64,000 bases of DNA, from NCBI RefSeq assembly GCF_018835585.1, contig NZ_JAHGVE010000013.1, forward strand, positions 1-64,000, read 5' to 3'. Every line of letters starts with the position of its first letter. Position 1 is the stretch's first letter. Origin of the DNA: Pelorhabdus rhamnosifermentans (lineage in GTDB: Bacteria > Bacillota > Negativicutes > UMGS1260). Below the pieces are notes generated by a model. That model did no database searches and had not been told where the DNA came from. It worked only from the letters and a program-made list of their open reading frames with translations. This document shows positions 10,041 through 19,033 of the stretch, piece by piece. The position numbers and the translations under genes are program-made.

Positions 10041-11474
10041 GTGAAGAAAGTCTTGTTTGTCACTTCGGAAGCAGTACCTTTTGTAAAAACGGGTGGGTTG
10101 GCAGACGTGACAGGGTCACTGCCGGCCGAACTGGCTAAAAGTGGGCTGGATGTCAGAGTCATTCTGCCTAAGTATGGCGATATTCCAGGGCAATACAAGG
10201 ATGAAATGGAGCAGGTGGGTCATACGACCATTCATTTAGGTTGGCGACAACAATTTCTAGGAATTGAGAGATTAGTGGATCGCGGCATTACATACTACTT
10301 CATTGATAATGAGTATTATTTTAAACGTAAAGGTATTTATAGCTTTTTTGATGATGCCGAGCGTTATGCTTATTTTTGCCGAGCCGTACTCGAAAGCATT
10401 CCCTTTCTTGATTTTGTACCAGACGTATTGCATTGTCATGATTGGCATAGCGGACTCATTAGCCTCTATTTAAAAGAGCAATATGCTCATTTACCTCTTT
10501 ACAGTTCGATGAAAACGGTCTTTACCATCCATAATCTTCGTTACCAAGGGATATTTCCACCAGAAATTATGGAATTTTTAGAACTGGGACCTGAATATCT
10601 GACAAATGACAAACTTGAATTTTTCGGGAATGTAAATTATATGAAGGCAGCTTTGGTTTATTCTGATCTGCTTACTACGGTTAGTCCATCCTATGCCGCG
10701 GAAATTCAGCAAGCGCAATGCGGTGAAAAATTGGACGGGCTGCTTACGGCTCGGCAGGCCAGTTTAGTTGGCATTATCAACGGTATTGATCAGGAGAGTT
10801 ATAATCCGGCTACAGATACTTCTCTTGTAGTAAATTACAGTAAAATGTCACCAAAACGCAAATTGAAAAATAAAGTAAACTTACAAGAGTTACTGGGTTT
10901 GCCTATTGACGAGAAGATTCCTGTCATTGCGATGGTTACCCGAATGGATCGTTCCAAGGGTTTGGACCTTGTAGCTCATGTATTGGATGATCTTTTAGCG
11001 CAGCAAGATATTCAGTTTATCGTGCTTGGTACAGGAAGGGAAACGTATCAAAGCATGTTCCGTATTGCTAATCATCGTTATCCGACGAAAGTATCCACGC
11101 AAATTTACTTTGATGAGCATTTATCGCGGCAAATTTATGCCGGGGCTGATTTGTTTTTAATGCCTTCCTTGTATGAGCCTTGTGGTATTGGACAATTAAT
11201 TGCCATGCGGTATGGCTGTTTACCTATTGTAAGGGAAACCGGAGGGCTTAAAGATACGGTTTTGTCCTATAATGAACAAACAGGCCAGGGCAATGGTTTT
11301 AGCTTTACTGAGTATAATGCGGATGATATGCTTTATACAATTCATCGGGCCCTCCATCTTTATCAGAATAAAAAAGCGTGGTATAACTTGGTGCGTAACG
11401 CTATGAAATGTGATTATAGTTGGGAAAAATCAGCTTTAGAGTATAAGGCCATTTATGACCAACTGACGGACTAA
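10041..11474 (+). CDS. glgA: Glycogen synthase (ADP-glucose), GT5
   Basis: A 477-residue GT-B transferase that extends alpha-1,4 glucan with ADP-glucose. It starts with the GT5 pattern VLFVTSEAVPFVKTGGLADV, with KTGGL at 16-20. Other landmarks are HCHDWHSGL, the GIDQESYNP hinge, MVTRMDRSKG and the C-terminal MPSLYEPCGIGQL with conserved Glu and Cys. The GTG start immediately follows the glgD stop, with GGGACGGTGA inside glgD as ribosome site, so the two are coupled. Length is normal. Confidence 0.95.
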   Translation: MKKVLFVTSEAVPFVKTGGLADVTGSLPAELAKSGLDVRVILPKYGDIPGQYKDEMEQVGHTTIHLGWRQQFLGIERLVDRGITYYFIDNEYYFKRKGIYSFFDDAERYAYFCRAVLESIPFLDFVPDVLHCHDWHSGLISLYLKEQYAHLPLYSSMKTVFTIHNLRYQGIFPPEIMEFLELGPEYLTNDKLEFFGNVNYMKAALVYSDLLTTVSPSYAAEIQQAQCGEKLDGLLTARQASLVGIINGIDQESYNPATDTSLVVNYSKMSPKRKLKNKVNLQELLGLPIDEKIPVIAMVTRMDRSKGLDLVAHVLDDLLAQQDIQFIVLGTGRETYQSMFRIANHRYPTKVSTQIYFDEHLSRQIYAGADLFLMPSLYEPCGIGQLIAMRYGCLPIVRETGGLKDTVLSYNEQTGQGNGFSFTEYNADDMLYTIHRALHLYQNKKAWYNLVRNAMKCDYSWEKSALEYKAIYDQLTD

Positions 11475-11487
11475 TGGAGGGAAAAGC

Positions 11488-13911
11488 GTGTTTACAGACA
11501 AAGAAGATTTTAAAGTACAGTTTGTTGATAAACTGAAAACACTGCAGGGAAAATCTATTGAAGAAGCCTCCAAGCTGGATAAATATCAGGCACTTAGCGC
11601 CTTGATTCGAGATGTAATTAGTAAGAAATGGGTAGATACGAATGATCGTTATAAGAAAACTGTTGAAAAACAAGTTTATTATTTTTCAGTGGAATTTTTG
11701 ATTGGTCGGCTGCTTGGATCGAATTTACTGAATTTAGATGTTCAAGGAATTTGCGCGGAAGGTCTTAGCGAACTTGGGATTGATCTAAATGAGTTAGAAC
11801 AGCAAGAAACTGATGCGGGATTGGGAAATGGCGGATTGGGACGGCTGGCAGCCTGCTTTTTAGATTCGCTGGCTTCACTTAATTTGCCTGGCCATGGTTG
11901 TGGCATTCGCTATAAATATGGTTTATTTGAACAAAAGATAGTCAATGGCTATCAGGTGGAAAACCCGGATAACTGGCTAAAAAATAGCTATGTCTGGGAA
12001 TTTCGCAAGGCAGATAAGGCGGTTAAGGTACGTTTTAATGGAACAGTAAGGACCGATTATTCTGGTAGGGAACCAAAATTTATTCATGAAGGCTACGATA
12101 CGGTGCTTGCTGTCCCTTATGACATCCCTGTTTTAGGCTATAAAAGTGATACGGTGAACACCTTAAGGTTGTGGAGTGCAGAAGTTGCTGAGGAACAGTT
12201 TAATCTAAGCTCCTTTAATAAAGGCGATTATAATCAGGGACTGGAATATCGTTATGCCGTTGAGGCTATTTCAGAAATTCTGTATCCTGAAGATTCTTAT
12301 TACGGTGGCCGTGTGCTTCGATTAAAACAAGAGTATTTCTTTGTTTCTGCGGGCATTCAGAGTATTATTCGCCGGTTTAAACGTCACTATCAATCGCTGC
12401 ATAATCTGACGGATCATGTAGCCGTCCATATTAATGATACGCATCCTGCTTTATGCGTTCCAGAGCTTATGCGTGTCCTGATTGATGAAGAGGGATTTGG
12501 TTGGGACGAAGCTTGGCGCATTACTTCGAATACCATTTCTTATACGAATCATACTATTATGCCGGAAGCTTTGGAAAAGTGGCCGACTGAAATATTTCAG
12601 TCTCTCCTGCCGCGACTTTTTATGATTGTGGCAGAAATTAATGAGCGCTTTTGCAAGGAATTATGGAACCACTATCCCGGCGATTGGGAAAAAATTCGTC
12701 ATATGGCCATTATTGCCGATGGTTATGTTAAAATGGCTAATTTAGCTGTTGTCGGCAGCTATAGTGTGAATGGTGTAGCGAAAATTCACACAGAAATTTT
12801 GAAAAAAGAAGTGATGCGTGATTTTTATCTGCATTACCCTTACAAATTTAATAATAAGACAAATGGCATTACCCATAGACGTTGGCTACTCAAAAGTAAT
12901 CCCAAGTTAGCTTCCTTGATTACGAATCAGATTGGTCCGAGCTGGATTTATCATCCGACAGACCTTAGAAATCTATGCCGCTATGCTCATGATTCGGCTT
13001 TTCAGCATCAAATTGAGGCCATAAAACGGGACAATAAGGTCAAGCTTGCTGACTATATCAAAAATAAATATCAAATTGTTGTCAATGTCAATTCTATTTT
13101 TGATGTGCAAGTCAAGCGTATTCATGCTTATAAGCGGCAGCTTCTTAATGTTCTTCACATTATGTATCTTTACAATCGCCTGCTGGATGATCCTGATTTA
13201 CTCATAACGCCCCGCACTTTTATTTTTGCAGGAAAGGCTGCGCCTGGGTATTATCTAGCCAAACAAACGATTAAATTGATTAATGCCGTTGCTCAGCGCG
13301 TGAATAACGATGTTCGTATTAAGGATAAACTAAAAGTTGTTTTCCTAGAAAACTATAGCGTGTCACTCGCTGAAATTATTTTTGCCGCAGCCGATGTGAG
13401 TGAACAAATTTCGACAGCAAGCAAAGAGGCTTCAGGAACAGGAAATATGAAATTTATGATGAATGGTGCTGTGACTTGTGGGACCTTAGATGGGGCCAAT
13501 ATTGAAATTCGCGATGAAGTGTGTGATGCGAATATTGTTATTTTTGGTCTCACGGCAGATGAAGTGCTAAATTATTATCAGACAGGTACGTATAAATCCA
13601 TTGATATTTATCATAGTGACGAAGCACTGAAAAGAGTAATTGACCAGCTTACAAATGATTTTTTAGCTGTATCGCCGGATGAATTTCAGTCTATCAGAGA
13701 TGGTTTGCTTCATAATGACGAATATTTTGTGCTGAAAGACTTTGCGGCTTATCAAGCAGCTCAACAAAAAATTGAAAACTGTTTTAACGTTCCAGAAATT
13801 TGGGCAAGAATGTGTATTAATAATATCGCTTATTCTGGTAAATTTAGCAGTGACCGTACGATTAGTGAATATGCTATTGGCATTTGGAAAATTCGTCCGT
13901 TTTTGATTTAG
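11488..13911 (+). CDS. glgP: Glycogen/alpha-glucan phosphorylase
   Basis: An 807-residue GT35 enzyme releasing glucose-1-phosphate from glycogen with phosphate. Family signatures include ETDAGLGNGGLGRLAACF, INDTHPALCVPELMR, VKRIHAYKRQLLN and the PLP-lysine region EASGTGNMKFMMNGA. Length matches bacterial phosphorylases. The GTG start follows GGAGGG at 13 bases from glgA. With the synthetic genes in one unit, storage and mobilisation can be switched by enzyme control rather than separate transcription. Confidence 0.95.
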   Translation: MFTDKEDFKVQFVDKLKTLQGKSIEEASKLDKYQALSALIRDVISKKWVDTNDRYKKTVEKQVYYFSVEFLIGRLLGSNLLNLDVQGICAEGLSELGIDLNELEQQETDAGLGNGGLGRLAACFLDSLASLNLPGHGCGIRYKYGLFEQKIVNGYQVENPDNWLKNSYVWEFRKADKAVKVRFNGTVRTDYSGREPKFIHEGYDTVLAVPYDIPVLGYKSDTVNTLRLWSAEVAEEQFNLSSFNKGDYNQGLEYRYAVEAISEILYPEDSYYGGRVLRLKQEYFFVSAGIQSIIRRFKRHYQSLHNLTDHVAVHINDTHPALCVPELMRVLIDEEGFGWDEAWRITSNTISYTNHTIMPEALEKWPTEIFQSLLPRLFMIVAEINERFCKELWNHYPGDWEKIRHMAIIADGYVKMANLAVVGSYSVNGVAKIHTEILKKEVMRDFYLHYPYKFNNKTNGITHRRWLLKSNPKLASLITNQIGPSWIYHPTDLRNLCRYAHDSAFQHQIEAIKRDNKVKLADYIKNKYQIVVNVNSIFDVQVKRIHAYKRQLLNVLHIMYLYNRLLDDPDLLITPRTFIFAGKAAPGYYLAKQTIKLINAVAQRVNNDVRIKDKLKVVFLENYSVSLAEIIFAAADVSEQISTASKEASGTGNMKFMMNGAVTCGTLDGANIEIRDEVCDANIVIFGLTADEVLNYYQTGTYKSIDIYHSDEALKRVIDQLTNDFLAVSPDEFQSIRDGLLHNDEYFVLKDFAAYQAAQQKIENCFNVPEIWARMCINNIAYSGKFSSDRTISEYAIGIWKIRPFLI

Positions 13912-13930
13912 GATCAGGAAGGTGAGTATG

Positions 13931-16900
13931 ATGAATTCTCAGTCCTTTATGCATAACTCTCATGAACGTTCCTTTCGCAGCCCCTTTGGGGCTGTTGCTT
14001 GTCTACAGCCTGTTTACTTAAAAATAACTGTACCTGAAAATACGGATATTACTTATTGTACCTTACGTTTATGGGAAGAAAAAACAGGTGAAATACTCCT
14101 TCCCATGAAGCACTATTTGGCTGCGCAGGAAGAGGGGTTTGAAACGACGTTTGTACCCAGGCAGCTTGGGCTTGTTTGGTATTACTTTATTTTAGAGGGA
14201 GCAGGAAAGAAAATATATTATGGTAACAATCAAGCAGGCTTTGGCGGAGTTGGGCAGATTGCACAGGAGCCGCCGCCGTCTTATCAATTAACTGTGTATG
14301 AAACGGCACCCGTTCCGAAGTGGTATAAGGAGGGGTTGATGTATCAAATTTTTGTGGACCGTTTTTATCGCGGTGGCAGTAGTGAGCTAAAATTTCCAGC
14401 GGGTGCTCTGAATCATACTCATTGGGAGGATGTACCTGTTTATACCAAGGATATTCAGACAGGCGAGATGCTTGCTTATGATTTTTTTGGCGGGAATTTA
14501 CAGGGGATTATGGATAAACTGCCTTATTTACAAGGACTTGGTGTCACCATTCTGTATTTGAATCCTATTTTTGAAGCTGCAAGTAACCATAAATATGATA
14601 CAGGGAATTATGAGGAAATTGATGCTTCTTTTGGTACCAATGAATTGTTCCAGGAATTGTGTGGAGAAGCTAAGAAGCGGGGTATTGCCATTATTCTTGA
14701 CGGCGTATTCAGTCATACAGGCAGTGATAGTATGTATTTTAATAAGGATGGTCATTATTCTTCGCTTGGGGCATATCAGTCTAAGCAGTCTCCTTATTAT
14801 GCATGGTATCGTTTTGAGCAGTTTCCTGATAAATATGAGAGCTGGTGGGGCGTCGACACACTTCCTAATGTTGATGAAATGCAGCCGACTTATCGCGAAT
14901 TTGTGCTCTCATCAGAAAATAGTGTCGTTCGTCAGTGGCTCAAACGAGGAGCTAAAGGCTGGCGGCTTGATGTAGTAGATGAATTACCCGCGCTCTTTGT
15001 TAAAGAATTACGGCAGGTTGTGAAAGAGACGGATTCTGAGGCTGTTATTATTGGCGAAGTATGGGAAGATGCCAGTAATAAAACGAGTTACAGCGAGCGT
15101 CGAGAATACTTGTTGGGGCAGGAACTCGATTCAACAATGAATTATCCGTTTAGGCGTATTGCCGTTGACTTTATACTTGGTAACAGTAGTGCTTATTTGA
15201 CGCATTGTCAGGTGATGAGCCTTTATGAAAATTATCCGGCAGAGCATTTTTTTAGTGCCATGAACCTTATTGGCAGTCATGACGTGCCGCGGATACTATC
15301 GCTTCTCGGCGATGATAGTTACACAGGAAAAGAATCTATTGGTACGCTGGGGCGGCGCAAGTTAACGAATGCACAGCGAACTAAGGCAAAGGTTCGGCTG
15401 AAGCTTCTTGTTTTGTGGCAGATGACTTTTCCAGGCGTTCCTTGTATCTACTATGGTGATGAGGCAGGTTTGGAAGGCTATACAGATCCGCTGAATAGAC
15501 GAACTTATCCATGGGGGCAGGAAGATCAGGAGCTTATGGCATGGTATCACCAGATGATAGAACTGAGGCAGCAGGATGTTTTTAAGCAAGGCGATTTTTC
15601 ATCCTTTGCACTTGGCGAAGACGTTTATGCATTTATAAGGAAAAGAGGAGATCAGCAGGCTCTGGTGATTTTGAATCGCAGTGACCAGGCGGCGACTGTG
15701 ACAGTGAATGCGGTTTGGTTGCAAAATCAAGGAGTTGAGGACGTTCTTTGGCACGAGCCTGTTCTTCGTGATGATAAGGGACAGTGGATTATTAGGCTGC
15801 GCCCTTGTGAAGGCAAGGTACTTATGACTGGTGAAGAGTCCCAGCATGATGACAGAACGGCTCGGCGTTCAGGGGTACTGCTTCATCCCACTTCATTGCC
15901 GTCTAAAGATCAGTTAGGGGCTATTGATGAATCTGCTTTTCAATTTATTGATTTTTTAGCTGGTGCTAAACAAAAGCTTTGGCAGATTCTCCCTCTAAAT
16001 CCAGTCGGATTTGGCGAGTCCCCTTATCAGTGCTTTTCTGCTTTTGCCGGTAATCCGCTACTTATTGATTTGCAGCAGTTAACGACAGAGAAATATAAAC
16101 CGTCTTTTGATGAGCAACCCGAGGAATACGAAAAAGCTCGCGCCTGGAAGGAAAAGCAGTTGCGAAGCTATTTTGCTCAGCATAAAAATTCTTGGCAGGA
16201 TACTTCTTATGCGCAGTTTTGTTTAGCCCAGCAGTTTTGGCTGGCTGACTATTGTTTATTCATGGCCCTTCGCCAAAAATATGGTTCACCTTGGAGCAGT
16301 TGGCCCCCAAAAATTCGTGAACGTAACAAAGCGGCTTTAGGTAAAGCTAAGCGGGACCTCAAAGAGGAAATTGATTATCAGGCTTTTTTACAATATACGT
16401 TTTTTTCGCAGTGGAGTCAGTTACGGCAGTATGGGGCAAGCAAAAACATTTCTTTTATTGGCGATATGCCTCTTTATGTTGCCTATGATAGTGCCGATGT
16501 TTGGAGCCGGCCGGAGTTATTTGATTTAGATTCCAGTGGTTCTCCCCGAGCCGTTGCAGGTGTTCCCCCCGATTATTTTAGTTCCACAGGGCAATTGTGG
16601 GGCAATCCCCTTTATGATTGGCAGGCTCATGAGGATGAAAATTATGCCTGGTGGTGCCAACGCATTAATACATTGCTGCAATACGTCGATGAGATTCGTT
16701 TCGATCATTTCCGTGGACTTGAGGCGTATTATTCCATTCCCTTTCATGCTGCAACAGCCGTGCATGGTCAGTGGTGCCAAGGGCCAGGAATAAAGATTTT
16801 GGCAGCTTTTCTGCAGCAATGGAACCCTTTGCCGCTTATTGCCGAAGATTTAGGTGTCATAACACCTGCTGTAATAAAGTTGAAAGAAGAGTTTCAACTT

Positions 16901-17311
16901 CCAGGCATGCAAGTGCTGCAGTTTTCTTTTTATGATACTTCGGAAGGATGGGCGCGCTTGTCGGTGCCAAAACAGTCGTTTGTTTATACAGGTACGCACG
17001 ATAATAATACAACATTAGGCTGGTATCGTGAGTCTATGCGAGGGACAAGAGAGGAGTCTTGTCTGAATCATTATTTAGGATCTATTTCAGAGCAAAATAT
17101 TGCGGCGAAACTGGTAGAATTGGCATTTGCCTCTCATGGCAGGACCGCGATTGTTCCTGTGCAGGATCTGCTTGGGTTAGATGAAAAGAGTCGAATGAAT
17201 ACGCCAGGAACAGTAGGCGGCAACTGGCACTTTCGTCTTAATGAGGGGCAGCTTGGCCAGTCTGTTCAGTTGTGGCTGACACGGTTAACAGACAAGTACT
17301 TTCGCAGTTAG
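13931..17311 (+). CDS. Fused GH13 amylase/debranching-like enzyme and GH77 4-alpha-glucanotransferase
   Basis: A 1126-residue two-enzyme fusion. Residues 15-110 are a beta-rich N-domain like those of neopullulanase-type enzymes. A GH13 barrel follows (about 125-600) with DGVFSHTG, GWRLDVVDEL (nucleophile), VIIGEVWED (acid) and NLIGSHDVPR. From about 643 (RRSGVLLHPTSLPS) a GH77/MalQ domain runs to the end, with PLNPVGFGESPYQ, FIGDMPLYVAYDSADVW, EIRFDHFRGLEAYY, IAEDLGVITP and TGTHDNNTTLGW. It would trim and transfer glucan chains left by phosphorylase. The start is set by AGGAAGGTGA; ATG 13928 and GTG 13922 are alternatives. Confidence 0.9.
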   Translation: MNSQSFMHNSHERSFRSPFGAVACLQPVYLKITVPENTDITYCTLRLWEEKTGEILLPMKHYLAAQEEGFETTFVPRQLGLVWYYFILEGAGKKIYYGNNQAGFGGVGQIAQEPPPSYQLTVYETAPVPKWYKEGLMYQIFVDRFYRGGSSELKFPAGALNHTHWEDVPVYTKDIQTGEMLAYDFFGGNLQGIMDKLPYLQGLGVTILYLNPIFEAASNHKYDTGNYEEIDASFGTNELFQELCGEAKKRGIAIILDGVFSHTGSDSMYFNKDGHYSSLGAYQSKQSPYYAWYRFEQFPDKYESWWGVDTLPNVDEMQPTYREFVLSSENSVVRQWLKRGAKGWRLDVVDELPALFVKELRQVVKETDSEAVIIGEVWEDASNKTSYSERREYLLGQELDSTMNYPFRRIAVDFILGNSSAYLTHCQVMSLYENYPAEHFFSAMNLIGSHDVPRILSLLGDDSYTGKESIGTLGRRKLTNAQRTKAKVRLKLLVLWQMTFPGVPCIYYGDEAGLEGYTDPLNRRTYPWGQEDQELMAWYHQMIELRQQDVFKQGDFSSFALGEDVYAFIRKRGDQQALVILNRSDQAATVTVNAVWLQNQGVEDVLWHEPVLRDDKGQWIIRLRPCEGKVLMTGEESQHDDRTARRSGVLLHPTSLPSKDQLGAIDESAFQFIDFLAGAKQKLWQILPLNPVGFGESPYQCFSAFAGNPLLIDLQQLTTEKYKPSFDEQPEEYEKARAWKEKQLRSYFAQHKNSWQDTSYAQFCLAQQFWLADYCLFMALRQKYGSPWSSWPPKIRERNKAALGKAKRDLKEEIDYQAFLQYTFFSQWSQLRQYGASKNISFIGDMPLYVAYDSADVWSRPELFDLDSSGSPRAVAGVPPDYFSSTGQLWGNPLYDWQAHEDENYAWWCQRINTLLQYVDEIRFDHFRGLEAYYSIPFHAATAVHGQWCQGPGIKILAAFLQQWNPLPLIAEDLGVITPAVIKLKEEFQLPGMQVLQFSFYDTSEGWARLSVPKQSFVYTGTHDNNTTLGWYRESMRGTREESCLNHYLGSISEQNIAAKLVELAFASHGRTAIVPVQDLLGLDEKSRMNTPGTVGGNWHFRLNEGQLGQSVQLWLTRLTDKYFRS

Positions 17312-17364
17312 TTTACAAGGAATAAAATGTTTCCAGTAAAATCGGTTTTGGTCAGGCTGAACTA

Positions 17365-17393
17365 TTGACAACAATTTTTTTGTGGATTATTAT
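17365..17393 (+). promoter_or_regulatory. Promoter of the Rrf2 regulator gene
   Basis: TTGACA (17365-17370), 17 bases, then TATTAT (17388-17393); an exact TATAAT at 17394 is an alternative -10. The AT-rich stretch up to the gene could hold an autoregulatory site. Confidence 0.7.
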
Positions 17394-17440
17394 TATAATT
17401 GATACTTAACTGGTATAGTATTAATAGGAGGCACTCATCG

Positions 17441-17869
17441 ATGCAGTTTAATCAAGCAACCGATTACGCATTTCGCGTTGTTTTGTACTTAGCTTATTGG
17501 CCTGAAGGAACGATTATACGAGGGTCGGAGCTTGCTTTGAAACAAAATATTCCGACACGGTTTTTACTTAAAATTATGCGGTCGCTAATGCAAGGCGGTT
17601 TAGTGAAATCTTTTCGCGGTGTGGAGGGGGGCTATGCGCTTACAAGAAAACCGAAGGAAATTTCTTTGTATGATGTCATTGAAGCAATGGAGGGCCCTAT
17701 TGTTATCCAGCGTTGTTTGCATGAGCCTAATAATTGTACTAAACAATTTGGTACAGCTTGTCCGGTACATCAAACCCTAAAGACAGTGCAGGCTACCTTC
17801 ATCGATCAGTTGCAAAGCATTGATTTTGCGACACTGGTCCATAGCGAAGGTGGAAAGACGGACGACTAA
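17441..17869 (+). CDS. Rrf2/IscR family transcriptional regulator
   Basis: A 142-residue winged-helix regulator. The N-terminus QATDYAFRVVLYLA and the recognition segment RFLLKIMRSLMQGGLVKSFRGVEGGYAL are typical of Rrf2 proteins. Cys92, Cys99 and Cys107 (RCLHEPNNC...ACPVH) match the three cysteines that hold an Fe-S cluster in IscR/NsrR/RsrR relatives, so it may sense iron-sulfur status, redox or NO. ATG 17441 follows TAGGAGGC; the frame is open further upstream but without a site. No isc/suf genes are adjacent and the target is unknown. Confidence 0.9.
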   Translation: MQFNQATDYAFRVVLYLAYWPEGTIIRGSELALKQNIPTRFLLKIMRSLMQGGLVKSFRGVEGGYALTRKPKEISLYDVIEAMEGPIVIQRCLHEPNNCTKQFGTACPVHQTLKTVQATFIDQLQSIDFATLVHSEGGKTDD

Positions 17870-17889
17870 AAAATGAGAAGTACAAGAAA

Positions 17890-18039
17890 ATGGCGCAATT
17901 TTGGGGAAAGCTTACGATTTATGGGGGTATTTTTTGTGCTCCTTTGGCATTTGAGGTCCTTACGGACTGTTTTGTCGAGCCTATGCTGCTACAGCCTGGG
18001 CTCGACTTTTTTTGGACAAAACGGTCAACTCGCAAATAA
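17890..18039 (+). CDS. Doubtful 49-residue ORF after rrf2
   Basis: An ATG at 17890 opens a frame reading MAQFWGKLTIYGGIFCAPLA and ending in FFWTKRSTRK. It resembles a short single-helix membrane peptide. The upstream site is weak (GAGAAG), and a good terminator stem (17974-18013) falls inside it, which argues against coding. Another overlapping frame (17873-18103) is equally open, so neither is convincing. Confidence 0.22.
   Translation: MAQFWGKLTIYGGIFCAPLAFEVLTDCFVEPMLLQPGLDFFWTKRSTRK
17974..18013 (+). terminator. Terminator downstream of rrf2
   Basis: GTCGAGCC (17974-17981) pairs perfectly with GGCTCGAC (17999-18006) across a 17-nt loop and is followed by seven T. It would end the rrf2 transcript. 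Confidence 0.65.
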
Positions 18040-18154
18040 GGACTGTGTTTATGTGCTTGAACAGGGAAATTTGTCGAATTTGGTACACAAGAAGTACTGG
18101 TAAAATAACAGGGATGGTTTTATCAATTATATTGTCTACAAGAGACCAAAAATT

Positions 18155-18184
18155 TTGACAGGAATTTTTCAGTAAATGTCTAAT
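18155..18184 (+). promoter_or_regulatory. Possible promoter of the DUF2225 gene
   Basis: A perfect TTGACA at 18155 is followed after 18 bases by TCTAAT (18179-18184). Other A/T-rich -10 candidates lie within ten bases downstream. The gene starts at 18247. Confidence 0.45.
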
Positions 18185-18246
18185 ATTATTCTCATAGTAT
18201 AATTATTGAAAATAGCTGACACAAACTGAGGAAGACAGGTGGAAAA

Positions 18247-18954
18247 ATGGTTGGTCCAACGTATGAGACCGAAAAAACATGTGTAATTTGTTCGAACTCT
18301 TTTTCAGTGACAAAGGTTCGTAGCCGTTTGACTCTGACGCATCAAGACAGTGATTTTTGCACTCATTATAAAGAGGTAAATCCGAATTATTATAGTATTT
18401 GGGTTTGTCCGCATTGTGGTTATGCTGGTTATGATGCTTATTTTGAGGAATTGCCACAGTCGGGTCGAGATAAAGTCGCTAAGTTTCTTACGAGTCGTGA
18501 AGTGAATGTTGATTTTGGGGGAACTCGAACTTGCGCTGATGCCGTTGCTACGTTTAAATTAGCACTCTTTTTTGCCTCTCTCGTTCATGTTCAAGACAGC
18601 CGTATTGCAACCATGTGTTTGCGTTTGGGTTGGCTTTATCGCGAGGCTGAGCAACAGGATGAAGAAAAGGCTGCTCTTGATAAGGCCCGGCAATATTATG
18701 AACAAGCTTTGCTCAAGGAACGGACGCCAATTGGCGGTATGAGCTTGATTACAATGGAATATTTAATTGGAGAACTTTATCGGCTTACGGGAAAAATAGA
18801 TGAAGCTCTATCCTATTTGAGCAAGGTAGTCGGGGATCGCCAGGCTAAATTAGAACCACGCGTATTAGATTTAGCACGCGAAGCTTGGCATAAAGCAAGG
18901 GATCAAAAAAAGCAGCTCAAGGAAAACGTTGTGGGGGGCAGGGCCGATGCATAG
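18247..18954 (+). CDS. DUF2225 family protein (zinc-ribbon plus TPR-like helices)
   Basis: A 235-residue protein of the DUF2225 family, function not established. Two Cys pairs, C12-x2-C15 (TCVIC) and C54-x2-C57 (CPHC), fit a split zinc ribbon at the N-terminus, with the typical IWVCPHCGYAGYDAYFEELP stretch. The rest is helical, with TPR-like pairs (LRLGWLYREAEQ, ARQYYEQALLKE, LIGELYRLTGKIDEALSYL). It is soluble with no signal peptide. It is followed by a terminator and then an unrecognised coiled-coil protein. Confidence 0.85.
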   Translation: MVGPTYETEKTCVICSNSFSVTKVRSRLTLTHQDSDFCTHYKEVNPNYYSIWVCPHCGYAGYDAYFEELPQSGRDKVAKFLTSREVNVDFGGTRTCADAVATFKLALFFASLVHVQDSRIATMCLRLGWLYREAEQQDEEKAALDKARQYYEQALLKERTPIGGMSLITMEYLIGELYRLTGKIDEALSYLSKVVGDRQAKLEPRVLDLAREAWHKARDQKKQLKENVVGGRADA

Positions 18955-18966
18955 TCCTAATAACTA

Positions 18967-18996
18967 AAGACAGTCTAGACAAGACTGTCTTGTTTT
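18967..18996 (+). terminator. Terminator after the DUF2225 gene
   Basis: AAGACAGTCT and AGACTGTCTT form a perfect 10-bp stem with a 5-nt loop, followed by GTTTTG. The T tract is short, so termination may be partial and the next gene may be read through. Confidence 0.6.
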
Positions 18997-19033
18997 GGTG
19001 TATTTAATAGAGTTTGTGATGGAGGGAAAGACA

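Noticed and set aside
17873-18103. Open frame of 76 codons after the Rrf2 gene
   Set aside because: It lacks a ribosome site, runs through a strong terminator and has unlikely Leu/Cys-rich composition.
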